Below, one piece after another: positions 24,578 through 33,409 of a stretch of DNA of 64,000 nucleotides. Position numbers and translations under genes: made by a program. The notes under the pieces are model-generated. The model did no database searches. It worked only from the letters and a program-made list of their open reading frames with translations, and was not told the DNA's origin. Position 1 is the stretch's first letter. Each line of letters starts with the position of its first letter. Origin of the DNA: Deltaproteobacteria bacterium (GTDB lineage Bacteria; Desulfobacterota; Binatia; UTPRO1); contig JACQEO010000050.1 of the NCBI GenBank assembly GCA_016200545.1, forward strand, positions 17,128 to 81,127, read 5' to 3'.

Positions 24578-25911
24578 AGACAGCAGCCGACCCAGCTCGT
24601 GCCGCTGATATTACACTGCAGACTGGATTGGAGCACCCCGAGGGCGCCGGTGGCGTTGTTGAGAGCCACCTTCTGACCGCGCGACGCAGTGTGCGCCGTC
24701 GCGTATTCCCAATTGAGCCCAGAGCCGCCAAGAGCGTCGTCGTTGCACTGCTGGAGGGCGGGCTGCCCCGAGTCGATCGCCCAGAAGCCGGTGACGGTAT
24801 TGTTCCCGATATCTTTGAGGCCGTCTAAGTCACCTGCCGCCTCCGCGCTCTGCAACTCCGAATAGGCGCACGCATGGGTGCCGGGGAAATGCGTGTTGCA
24901 CGCGGAGTTGGCGCCGGCAAGGCCCAGCATCAGGTTGTAGTTGAAGCGGCCGTTCGTTGCCGTGAGCGCGCCCTGGAGGACGACGCCGGGGACGAAGGTA
25001 GCGGTCGCGGTCGGCGTCGGGGTCACGGTCGGCGTCGGAGTCGGCGCCGGTCCGACACCGGTTGTGCAGCTCGCGTTTGCGATCTGATCGTCGAACAGAT
25101 CGCAGTCGACGAACAGCCCGTCGAAGCGGTTGATCGTCTGACACACCCGACATTCCACCTGGACGTCGAGGCAGCTGCCGAGTGCGCCGCCGGACGTGCC
25201 GGTGCAGGTGCCGGGGAATGCCCCGCTGGTGACGCCCGGCATGTCGCAGGCCTTGACGATGCCGGCATTGAGGCCGGTGAGCGTCTTCTGAATCACGCCC
25301 TTGGTGTCGGCGGCGATCGAGCCCACCGTGCTGGCGTCGTCGACGCAAGTGCTCAGGCCCGCGGCCGATGTCGCCCCGTCGTGGAGTGCCGCTTTCTTGC
25401 ACTTCACGAATATTGCCAATTTCGTCGCCGCCAGCTTCTCGACGACCTTCGAGACTGTTTGCTGGCATCGGCAACCAGCCTTGTTCGTGGCGCAACTGAT
25501 CACCGCCGGGTCGAGATTGGCTCCGTAGATGTCCGCGGTTAGATCGAGCTTTCCCTGCACGGCAGCGTCGTCGATCGTCACCGCGCTGGTGTAGCCGAAG
25601 TCCGGAGGCGTACCGCAGAGGCTCGTTTCGGCCGCCACGGTCGCGTTCTTCACATTCTGGAGCTTTCCTTTGGGGTCTTCTGTCAGACAGTCCTGTGCGG
25701 TGCCGACGAGCTTGCCCCCGCCGGCGCTCTTGACGCATCCGACGACGATTTTGCCCTCCACCTTGGCCACCGCCGAGCCATCCTTGTTGAGCTTGTTCAG
25801 GCAGGCCTGCTGGCCCGCGCTCTGCTGCTGCGCGAATGCACCAAATGCGCTCACCAAAAGAAGGACGCCTGCAGCGATCGCGGTCGGGAGTATCGGATTT
25901 CGCATCGACAT
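24574..25911 (-). CDS. Secreted Cys-repeat protein with Thr/Pro linker and C-terminal globular domain
   Basis: A 445-residue exported protein (signal peptide residues 1-28, ending AFGAFAQQ) with GAGGTGA as ribosome site. Two helical Cys-repeat units follow (CLNKLNKDGSAVAKVEGKIV then VGC, and CQQTVSKVVEKLAATKLAIF then VKC), then a PTPTPTVTPTPTATAT linker at about residue 300 and a C-terminal domain with four or more cysteines, ending WVGCCL. The C-terminal part is loosely reminiscent of DUF1554/C-type-lectin-like folds. It is coupled by GTGA to the FG-GAP gene. Likely surface exposed; function unknown. Confidence 0.8.
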   Translation of the reverse strand: MSMRNPILPTAIAAGVLLLVSAFGAFAQQQSAGQQACLNKLNKDGSAVAKVEGKIVVGCVKSAGGGKLVGTAQDCLTEDPKGKLQNVKNATVAAETSLCGTPPDFGYTSAVTIDDAAVQGKLDLTADIYGANLDPAVISCATNKAGCRCQQTVSKVVEKLAATKLAIFVKCKKAALHDGATSAAGLSTCVDDASTVGSIAADTKGVIQKTLTGLNAGIVKACDMPGVTSGAFPGTCTGTSGGALGSCLDVQVECRVCQTINRFDGLFVDCDLFDDQIANASCTTGVGPAPTPTPTVTPTPTATATFVPGVVLQGALTATNGRFNYNLMLGLAGANSACNTHFPGTHACAYSELQSAEAAGDLDGLKDIGNNTVTGFWAIDSGQPALQQCNDDALGGSGLNWEYATAHTASRGQKVALNNATGALGVLQSSLQCNISGTSWVGCCL

Positions 25912-26085
25912 CTCGTCACCTCATTGGGCTGCACACGGAGGGCTACACATAGACTAACGGCACCAGCGTTTCCCCTAGCGAGTACGGCGGGCGCCCGTTT
26001 CTGTCAAGGGTTTTTTTCCCATTCGTCACGGCTATCCTGCCGGCAGCCCGTGATATTGCCCTGACTTAGACCCACGGCTTGTAGT

Positions 26086-27255
26086 ATGGTGGCCCTTACA
26101 GTTCGAGGGGAGGTCGTCACGGAAACCGTCCGCAGTGCCAGCAGGGTGAACTGGGTCACGACGCTGTTCTTGCTTCTGACGCCGCTCGTGGGGGCCGTCT
26201 GGGGCGTCGCCCACATCCGCGCGGTCGGCGTGCGTCCCGTCGAGGTCGCCGCCTTCGCGTTCTACGTCTGCGCGACCGGCTTCAGCATCACCACCGGCTA
26301 CCATCGGCTCTTCGCGCACCGTTCCTACGAATGCTCGCGGATCGTCAAGATCTTCTATCTGCTCTTCGGTGCGGCCGCGTTCCAGCACTCCGTGCTTTCC
26401 TGGTGCTCCGAGCATCGCCGCCATCACAAGCACATCGACCGCGACGAAGACCCGTACAACATCCAGCGCGGCTTCTTCTGGGCCCACATCGGCTGGCTAC
26501 TGGTGACCGATCACAAGGAGCTGGAAGACTACTCGAACGTCCACGACCTGACGGCGGATCCGTGGATCCGCTTCCAGGATCGCTTCTACGTCCCGATCGC
26601 GGTGCTGATGGGATTCGTCGTCCCGTTCGCGTTCGGCTGGGCGGTCGGCAACCCGTGGGGATGCGTGCTGTGGGCGGGTATCTTCCGCGTGGTGCTGGTG
26701 CACCATTCGACGTTTCTCGTGAATTCGCTTGCCCACACGCTGGGCCGACGCCCCTACACGCTCGCCGTGTCGGCACGTGACAGCGTGGTGACGGCTCTGC
26801 TCACGTTCGGTGAGGGCTACCACAACTTCCACCATCGCTTCGCAGCGGACTACCGGAACGGCGTGGCGCGGGCGTCGTGGGATCCGAGCAAGTGGCTGAT
26901 CGGCGGGCTCGAGAGTCTCGGCCTGGCCTGGAACCTGCGGCGTGTGCCGCGCGAGCGGATCGTCGCCGCGCAGCTCGCCTGCGACTCCGAGCGGCTGTTC
27001 GCGCGCGTGACCGGATGCTCCGAGTACGCACGCGCCTGCCTGCGCGAGCGCTTCGCGGAGATGTCGGCGCGCGTCGAGCACGCGGCATCGCGACTGGGAA
27101 GCGTGGAACGCGAGTTCCGAGCGGCGCGCGAGCAATGGGGGCGCAGGCGCCGTGCCCGACTCAAGCAGCTCCGGGCCGAGCTTCGGAGCTCGCGGCTCGA
27201 GATGCGCGCCGCTCGTCTGCGTTGGCGTGCCGTGCTGGCGCCGGCCTATTGGTAG
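26086..27255 (+). CDS. Membrane fatty-acid (acyl-CoA) desaturase with basic C-terminal extension
   Basis: A 389-residue delta-9-type desaturase. The three histidine boxes are present: HRLFAH (73-78), HRRHH (110-114) and HNFHH (246-250), which hold the di-iron centre; four hydrophobic helices flank them. The standard domain ends near residue 290. An additional tail of about 100 residues is strongly basic and helical (EFRAAREQWGRRRRARLKQL and similar), predicted to be a coiled coil. The ATG at 26086 overlaps a -10-like TAGTAT, so a GTG at 26146 is an alternative start. It introduces a double bond in membrane lipid acyl chains. Confidence 0.85.
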   Translation: MVALTVRGEVVTETVRSASRVNWVTTLFLLLTPLVGAVWGVAHIRAVGVRPVEVAAFAFYVCATGFSITTGYHRLFAHRSYECSRIVKIFYLLFGAAAFQHSVLSWCSEHRRHHKHIDRDEDPYNIQRGFFWAHIGWLLVTDHKELEDYSNVHDLTADPWIRFQDRFYVPIAVLMGFVVPFAFGWAVGNPWGCVLWAGIFRVVLVHHSTFLVNSLAHTLGRRPYTLAVSARDSVVTALLTFGEGYHNFHHRFAADYRNGVARASWDPSKWLIGGLESLGLAWNLRRVPRERIVAAQLACDSERLFARVTGCSEYARACLRERFAEMSARVEHAASRLGSVEREFRAAREQWGRRRRARLKQLRAELRSSRLEMRAARLRWRAVLAPAYW

Positions 27256-28907
27256 TCCTCGTTCAGCGCTCGGAGGAATGCGGCGAGAGGAGCAACGTCG
27301 TCCGCATCGATGCGGACGCCGGACAATTCCGGCGATCCGTTCCGTAACTTTCCAGCGCGTGCCAAGTCGGAAGTCGCGACGTAGAACCGGAGGACGTCCT
27401 CGATCGTGTCCATCGCGCCCGAATGGAAGTAGGGATTGGATTGCCCTAGGTCCCTGATGGACGGCGTCTTGAAGTATGCGACGGTCAACGGCAAGACCGT
27501 CGCTTGTGTACAATTCTTCGCCGCCCGCCCGAACTGCTCGCACAAGATTCGCGTGAGCGCGCGCTGAGGTTTCGGCACGTCCGGGTTCGCGAAGATGTTC
27601 CAGACACCGAGATCCGCATAGCCGGGATTGTCGGCGGATGGTGCCGATCGGAATCGGCTCGTCGCCTTCGGGTGCCGCGACGACGGTGGCAGGTAGGTAT
27701 CGAACTGCGCGTTGCGCGTGCTCAAGCCGGGGACATCGAGGGCGGCGAATGCTCCACGGCCGAAGATGCCGTCATACTCGCCCTGGGACACGCCGTTGTT
27801 GTGCAAGCGATAGTCGGTGAACTGCGGCGGAGTGTGACACGCGACGCAATTTCCGACGTGCCCCCGGCGCGACGCGCCAGCCCGAGTGAAGAATAGCTCG
27901 AGCCCGTGCAGCTCGGTCGCGCCGAATTGAAACGATTGGTTGTGAAGCTCGAACTCGCCGTCCTCGGGTGTGATCCACACCAAGTGCTTCCGCTGCCCGA
28001 TGAGCGCGAGAAGGCGCTGCGCGTACGCAAGACCCGATTCTCCGTTCTTCGGCTGCGACGGCAAGGCATTCTTGCCGATGAAGAGGTCGTAGGGCGACCG
28101 TGATTCCCGGCCGGTGTTCGTGGTGCCGAATCGAAGCGAATCCATGTAGGCACGTATCAGCTTCGCTACCGCCAGCAGAATCTGATCGTCGGAAGCCGCG
28201 TCGACGTCGATACGATATTCTCGGGACATCTGCAGAGAAGTAGATACGCTCGGATCGGTTCCGAGCAACATGACTCGATAGGGAATTCCGCCGCCGCCGG
28301 GATACGTCACCAGCCGCGGGTTCGCGCCGTTGTCCTCGCGAATCACTTTCGCGACGTGCGTGACGGCGATCGCAGCCTCGCTGGGCAGCCAACCGAAATT
28401 GCGCCCGGTGAGCGTATCGATCACCAGGTCCTCGGGGCTCGCAAACTCCCCATCGAGGTGCAGGAGCAGCGGAACCTCGCGCGGTAGGCCCAGGCTGACC
28501 ATGAGCGGCGCGTTGCGCGCGGTCCGGGTGAGACCGTCGTCGCGGCGCGGAATCGGGCTCCGCCGACTGAAGTCGCAGTACGTCCGCCCGGCGAGGGGCT
28601 CTTCGAGCAGGAAGTCGTCGCCGAGATGACATTGCCGGCAATTCATGCTCTGTCCGCGAAAGGGACTCGTCAGCGACCTCGCCGCGGTGAACGGCATTTG
28701 GTCCAGGACGGGATCGCCGGCCGGGAGCGTCGCATTCACGTTGCCGTTGCAGCGCGCGAAGAAGAACTGGGCGAAGCGGGGGTCGAAGAACAGACGCTCG
28801 CCGAGCCGTACTGCCGGCGCGGCAGCAGACAGGCGCTGCCCGTCGACGGTCGCGCTCGCAGCAGGGATGGAGAACGCGACGATCAGCGCTACCAAGAAAG
28901 CGACCAT
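27246..28907 (-). CDS. Di-haem cytochrome c peroxidase/MauG-like protein
   Basis: A 553-residue exported protein (signal peptide about residues 1-20). Two haem sites are visible, CRQCH (Cys90-His94) and CVACH (Cys354-His358), and the CcpA/MauG-type landmarks YFKTPSIRDLGQSNPYFHSG, then AMDTIEDVLRFYV, are at the C-terminus. It is longer than bacterial CCP (about 330-350 residues), with an inserted middle domain. It begins 12 nt after the YVTN/Kelch cytochrome fusion, so the two form one unit. The 3' end overlaps the desaturase gene by 10 nt. Confidence 0.85.
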   Translation of the reverse strand: MVAFLVALIVAFSIPAASATVDGQRLSAAAPAVRLGERLFFDPRFAQFFFARCNGNVNATLPAGDPVLDQMPFTAARSLTSPFRGQSMNCRQCHLGDDFLLEEPLAGRTYCDFSRRSPIPRRDDGLTRTARNAPLMVSLGLPREVPLLLHLDGEFASPEDLVIDTLTGRNFGWLPSEAAIAVTHVAKVIREDNGANPRLVTYPGGGGIPYRVMLLGTDPSVSTSLQMSREYRIDVDAASDDQILLAVAKLIRAYMDSLRFGTTNTGRESRSPYDLFIGKNALPSQPKNGESGLAYAQRLLALIGQRKHLVWITPEDGEFELHNQSFQFGATELHGLELFFTRAGASRRGHVGNCVACHTPPQFTDYRLHNNGVSQGEYDGIFGRGAFAALDVPGLSTRNAQFDTYLPPSSRHPKATSRFRSAPSADNPGYADLGVWNIFANPDVPKPQRALTRILCEQFGRAAKNCTQATVLPLTVAYFKTPSIRDLGQSNPYFHSGAMDTIEDVLRFYVATSDLARAGKLRNGSPELSGVRIDADDVAPLAAFLRALNEDYQ

Positions 28908-28919
28908 GCGGGATCGACG

Positions 28920-31900
28920 CTACTTGAACGTCGGCGTCGTCTGGTCGATCGAGCGTAGGAACTGCACGAGGTCGGCGCGCTGCTGCGAGTCGGCAACGAA
29001 GTGGTGACGGGTGCCGCCGTTGCCATCCTGCGAGCCGTCGAGGACCTGCTCGAGGGTCTGGGAGAGGCCGCTGTAGAAGTACGGAGCCGTCGCATGCACC
29101 GAGAGGAGCGACGGGATGTTCAGACCGTTGGCACCGAGGGGCGCGATCGCCTGCGAGGGGTCGGCGGCATTGATGCGGATCTCGTTGGTGCGCCCGGCAG
29201 CGGACGTGAAGGTGCCGACGTTGATGAGCACGTCGGGGCCCTGCCGGAGCGTCTGCCGCAGCTCGGCCCCGATGACCCGCTCGGCGCCGAAGCCGAGGCC
29301 GATCTCGGGTGACGGCGGCACCGGGTAGTCGACCGTGGAGCGCGACCAGCGTTTGCCGCCGTGGCAGGACGCGCAGCTGAACTCCGGCACGACGAGACCG
29401 ACCTCCTTGAAGAGCTTCTTGCCGCGTTTCGCCGCCACGTCGTTCTTCGCCACCGGCGCGTGCAGCGACCGGATGGTCTCGACGAACGTCGCGATCACGT
29501 CCTGCGGCGCACTGCGCCCACCGCTCGCGACGGGGAGGAAGTTCGTCACGCCGGGCGGTGTCGACGCCCGCAAGTCGCGCCGTGCGAGGGAGAGGTTGCC
29601 CCGCGTCACCCACGCGCCGCTCGGCGTCCCCGCGGGTCCGGCGACGGGCCCATTGGTCGCGGGGCTGTACTCGAAGATCGAGGTCTGGTCGGCGCCGGCA
29701 TTGTCAACGCCGCCGAGGACGTAGATCTGATTGGTGCTGAGGGAACTACCGATACCGAAGCGCGCGCGCGGGGCGGGAAGCGCCGTGTGCGGCGTCGCGA
29801 CCACGACGGCGGCCTGCGCGAGATATTCCTCCACGCTGCCGAGGACCGTTCCCGCGTCGTTCTGGCCGCCGATCACGAACACGCGCGAGGTCACGCCGCG
29901 AAACACCGTCGCGACGCCATGGTTCCGCCGCAGGGTGAGACCGGCGGGGTTGAAGCTCGTCCACGTCCCCGGACCGGCGGGATCGGCCTGGAAGCGCTGC
30001 ACCGGGGTGAGCGTCGTCAGGGTGGGCACGGCCTCGGAGCCGGTGCTGCCGGCGACGACGTGGATGAGCTCGAGCGGCTCGGCCGTGCTGACGCCACCCG
30101 CGACGGTGACCCCGAATTGCGCGACCCCCGTGGGGAGCGACGACACCGTGCGCCAGGTGTCGGTCTGCGGGTTGTACTCCTCGACCGTCGCGAGCGGTGC
30201 CGCCGATGCGTCGGTACTCGCGTAGCCTCCGATCGCGTAGACGCGCTCACCCTGCGCCGTCTCGACGGCCGCCGCCCCGAGCGAGTGCCGGCCGGTGAAG
30301 CCCGTGTTGTTGCGCGGCGTCCAGGCGTTCGTGCGCGGGTTGAACTCGACGATCGACGCCGCCCCCGTGATCAAGGCGCCCTGGCCAGGGCCGGTGCGCC
30401 CGCCGATGATGAAGACGCGGTCGTTGTTCAACGTCGCCACGCCGAAGTCGCGTCGTGCGCCGATGATCTGCGGCAGCAGCGCGCCGCCGGCGAGATCGTT
30501 TGTGGCGCCGACGGCGCCGGTCACCTGCTGGAACTGCTCGATGAGCGCGGAGTCCGTCGGCGAGGCGCCGCTCGCGCCGCCGAGCGCGTAGAACAACCGA
30601 TCGTCGTCGATCAGGCCGCGGCCCCCGAAGACGTTGCGCGTGTTCAGTTCGAAGTCCTGAACCTCGTCACGTATGGCGCTCCAGTTGAGCACGTGCTGGT
30701 CGAAGGGCTTCTTCTTGTTGAACGTGCCGTCGAGCGCGATCGTCTGCCGTGGACCCGTGTCGAACATCCAGGTGACGTTGTCGCTGAGGCCCCCCGGATG
30801 GCAGGTGACGCACGAGCCCCAACCCTCGCTCGACATGCGGGTCTGCGGCCCGCGGCCGGTGTAGAAGAGGGCGGCGCCGACCTGGGCGAGATCGGCCGGC
30901 GTCCCGTTCTCCGGGAAGGCCGACGACTGGACCTCGGCGAGGATCGCCGGCGCGGTCGCGTTGCTGAGGTCGACGACCGACACCGAGCGGCTGATGAAGT
31001 TGGAGACGTAGGCACGCTGGCCGGTGCCGTTGATGACGAGACCGCGTGGCGCGCGCGGGAACGCGAAGTCGTCGGCGCCACGCAGGTCGACGCGGACGAT
31101 CTGACTCGGCCCGGCGACGAGGGGCGCGCCGATCGTCGGCACGCCGAACGCATCGGCGGTCAAGCGCACGAGCGTGTCGGTGCTCTGGATGGCGATCCAC
31201 GCGTCGGAGCCGTCCGGCCGCCAGGTCACCGCGACCGGGTTCGAGAAGAAGAGGCGAGGCGCGGGGGTGGTGGCGAGATTGACGCCCTGGTTCAGATTCA
31301 GCGGCGCGGTGCGCCGAGCGTTCGGGTCGGTCTGCGCTGCGGTCAGCTCGTTACGCGTCGTCCGGTCGAAGATCGACACCAGCCCCTGGATGTTCGAGTT
31401 GAACCGCAGCGGGCCGTTCGGCGACGCGCCCGTGCTCACGACGTAGACTTGCGGCTGGCTCGGGTGGATCGCGATCGCGGCGAGCTGGTTGGGAAACGCG
31501 CCCGTCGCGGTGGTGAAGGTCTGCGGGTTCGTCGACGCGACGGCGGGGACGAGCCCGGACGGTGCCGGCGCCAGGCGACCGTTCGCGTTGAAGCCGGTAT
31601 TGGCGAGCGGCGCGAGCGTGATCGGATTGGGCGCGCCGAGGAGCGTGTTGGTCGCGGCCGAGAACGCCACCACGCGACCTTCGCGCTGGTCGTCCTGTCC
31701 CTCGTCGGTGCTGGTCTTCCCGGGCCGGAGCTGCGCGAAAAACGACGCCACGAAGACGCTCTCGTCGGTGTCGTCGGTGTCGCCGTCATTGGTGACGGCG
31801 AGGGCACGTGGACTGGTCCCGAAGAGGCTCAGGTCGGCGGTGGCAATCAACGTCGGCTTGCGGGTCGTCGTGTCGAACACCATGAGATTGTTCGATACCG

Positions 31901-32294
31901 CGTTGGCCACGTAGAGCCGTGTCCCGTTGGGTGAGAGCGCGACGGCGCGCGGCTCGACGCCGACCTTGAGCTTGCCCTTCGTCTTGAGCTTGGCGACGTC
32001 GATGATGGTCACCGTTCCGTCCAACGCGTTCGCGACGTAGGCGCGGTCGTCCGGCGAGATGGCGACGTTCTCCGGATCCTTGCCGGTCTTGATCTCCTTG
32101 AGCTTCACCGGCGAGTCGCTCGTGACGTCGAAGACCGTCACGGTATTCGCGTCAGGATTGACGTTGACGAGCCGGTGGTCGTCGGCGGTGAGAGCGATCG
32201 GGCTCGACTGCTCGGCCGCATCGAGCGTCCACGGCAGGCACGCCGTCCAGGCGAGGACGAGCGCGGCCACGGGTCCGAAACACGGACATCGCAT
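28920..32294 (-). CDS. YVTN propeller / cytochrome c / Kelch propeller / cytochrome c fusion
   Basis: A 1124-residue exported protein (signal peptide about 1-26). Residues 40-470 form a YVTN-type propeller (YVANALDGTVTIIDVAKLKT, RLYVANAVSNNLMVFDTTTR). A first haem motif CVTCH sits at Cys495-His499. Residues about 590-940 carry Kelch-like blades (RVFIIGGRTG, RVYAIGGYAST, RVFVIGGQNDA, QIYVLGGVDNA). A second haem motif CASCH is at Cys974-His978, followed by NIPSLLSVHATAPYFYSGLS, then QTLEQVLDG, the MauG/CCP-like ending. It starts the operon with the di-haem protein. The architecture suggests a periplasmic redox enzyme or electron conduit that docks a large partner. Confidence 0.85.
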   Translation of the reverse strand: MRCPCFGPVAALVLAWTACLPWTLDAAEQSSPIALTADDHRLVNVNPDANTVTVFDVTSDSPVKLKEIKTGKDPENVAISPDDRAYVANALDGTVTIIDVAKLKTKGKLKVGVEPRAVALSPNGTRLYVANAVSNNLMVFDTTTRKPTLIATADLSLFGTSPRALAVTNDGDTDDTDESVFVASFFAQLRPGKTSTDEGQDDQREGRVVAFSAATNTLLGAPNPITLAPLANTGFNANGRLAPAPSGLVPAVASTNPQTFTTATGAFPNQLAAIAIHPSQPQVYVVSTGASPNGPLRFNSNIQGLVSIFDRTTRNELTAAQTDPNARRTAPLNLNQGVNLATTPAPRLFFSNPVAVTWRPDGSDAWIAIQSTDTLVRLTADAFGVPTIGAPLVAGPSQIVRVDLRGADDFAFPRAPRGLVINGTGQRAYVSNFISRSVSVVDLSNATAPAILAEVQSSAFPENGTPADLAQVGAALFYTGRGPQTRMSSEGWGSCVTCHPGGLSDNVTWMFDTGPRQTIALDGTFNKKKPFDQHVLNWSAIRDEVQDFELNTRNVFGGRGLIDDDRLFYALGGASGASPTDSALIEQFQQVTGAVGATNDLAGGALLPQIIGARRDFGVATLNNDRVFIIGGRTGPGQGALITGAASIVEFNPRTNAWTPRNNTGFTGRHSLGAAAVETAQGERVYAIGGYASTDASAAPLATVEEYNPQTDTWRTVSSLPTGVAQFGVTVAGGVSTAEPLELIHVVAGSTGSEAVPTLTTLTPVQRFQADPAGPGTWTSFNPAGLTLRRNHGVATVFRGVTSRVFVIGGQNDAGTVLGSVEEYLAQAAVVVATPHTALPAPRARFGIGSSLSTNQIYVLGGVDNAGADQTSIFEYSPATNGPVAGPAGTPSGAWVTRGNLSLARRDLRASTPPGVTNFLPVASGGRSAPQDVIATFVETIRSLHAPVAKNDVAAKRGKKLFKEVGLVVPEFSCASCHGGKRWSRSTVDYPVPPSPEIGLGFGAERVIGAELRQTLRQGPDVLINVGTFTSAAGRTNEIRINAADPSQAIAPLGANGLNIPSLLSVHATAPYFYSGLSQTLEQVLDGSQDGNGGTRHHFVADSQQRADLVQFLRSIDQTTPTFK

Positions 32295-32334
32295 GAGATC
32301 CTCCCCGCTCGCGGCGTACGCGATGCTACCCAGC

Positions 32335-33387
32335 TCAGCGCGCCGGCACGACCCCTTGCTCGATCATCGTCCGGGCGGTGTCGATGATGCTCTCTCGGAC
32401 GGGCCGCATCATCCAACCGAGCTCGCGCTCGGCCTTCGCGGCGCTGACGAGCTCGGTCCGACCGACGAACCCGAGCGCAAGGCGCACCGCCTTGTCGAAG
32501 CGGGCGATGATCCACATGAGCCAGTACGGGAGGCGGCCGGTCGGGACGCGATAGCCGCGCGGATTGAACTCCGCGGCCAGGACCTTGGCGATGTCCTGGA
32601 CCCAGATGTGCTCGCCGGCGCAGATGTAGCGATTGCCCGCGGCCTCCGGGCGCTCCATGGCGAGGCGATGCGCGAGCGCGACGTCGCGCACGTCGACGGG
32701 GGCGAAGCCGATCTCCGGGCAGGCCGGCATCTCGCGCATCATGAGCTTGCGGATGAGCTCGCCGGACGTGCCCTGATCGTCGTTCAGCAGTGGACCGAGC
32801 ACGAAGCCCGGGTTGATGACGGCGAGCTCGAAACGCCGCTCGTGCGGCAGCGCCTTGACGAAGTCCCACGTGGCGCGCTCGGCGAGCGTCTTGCTCTTCG
32901 GATAGGCCTCGCAATTCTCGGCCTTCGACCAGTCGGCCTCGGTGCGCACCGCACTCTGGCCGTCGGTGTGTCCGAACGCCACGGCCGCGACCGACGACGT
33001 CATCACCACGCGCTTGACGGTGCCGGTCTCGGCGCACGCCTCGAGGACGCGCGTGGCACCATCGACCGCCGGTCGGATGAGCTCCATCTCGTCCTTCGGG
33101 ACCTCGGCCGGAAACGGTGACGCGACGTGCTGCACGTAGGTGCACCCGGCGACGGCTTCGCGCCAGCCGCGGTCGGACGTGAGATCGGCCTCGACGAGCT
33201 CGAGCGCGCCACCGAGCGTCGTGGCCATGCGCCGCAGGTGTTCGGTCTTGCGGGAATCTCCCAAGCTGCGCACCGTACCGCGCACCCGATAGCCGTGCTC
33301 GAGCAGCTCGCGTATGCAGTGGCCGGCGATGTAGCCGGATGCGCCTGTCACCAATACCAGGGGGCTGGGCTCGTTCGCTGCTGTCAT
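32335..33387 (-). CDS. NAD(P)-dependent epimerase/dihydroflavonol-reductase-like extended SDR
   Basis: A 350-residue extended short-chain dehydrogenase. The nucleotide-binding motif is VTGASGYIAGHCIRELLEHG near residue 14, and the catalytic pair is in YPKSKTLAE (Tyr and Lys) with the preceding Ser in VMTSSVAAVAFG. LVEADLTSDRGWREAVAGCT is the usual second cofactor-side motif. It resembles dihydroflavonol-4-reductase-like enzymes acting on ketones or aldehydes. It stands 40 nt before the cytochrome fusion on the same strand but with its own upstream gap. Confidence 0.85.
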   Translation of the reverse strand: MTAANEPSPLVLVTGASGYIAGHCIRELLEHGYRVRGTVRSLGDSRKTEHLRRMATTLGGALELVEADLTSDRGWREAVAGCTYVQHVASPFPAEVPKDEMELIRPAVDGATRVLEACAETGTVKRVVMTSSVAAVAFGHTDGQSAVRTEADWSKAENCEAYPKSKTLAERATWDFVKALPHERRFELAVINPGFVLGPLLNDDQGTSGELIRKLMMREMPACPEIGFAPVDVRDVALAHRLAMERPEAAGNRYICAGEHIWVQDIAKVLAAEFNPRGYRVPTGRLPYWLMWIIARFDKAVRLALGFVGRTELVSAAKAERELGWMMRPVRESIIDTARTMIEQGVVPAR

Positions 33388-33409
33388 CGGAGTGGTCCGG
33401 GATTCGACG

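Noticed and set aside
25990..26025. T7 run flanked by GGG/CCC as a terminator
   Set aside because: Stem is only 3-4 bp, and it lies upstream of both divergent genes, where no transcript should end.
27772..29613. 613-codon alternative minus-strand frame
   Set aside because: Spans the junction of two well-supported genes in the wrong frame and is Arg/Pro-rich.
29361..31934. 857-codon open frame on the plus strand inside the cytochrome fusion gene
   Set aside because: Product is compositionally biased and lacks recognisable domains, whereas the minus strand encodes clear YVTN, Kelch and CXXCH motifs.
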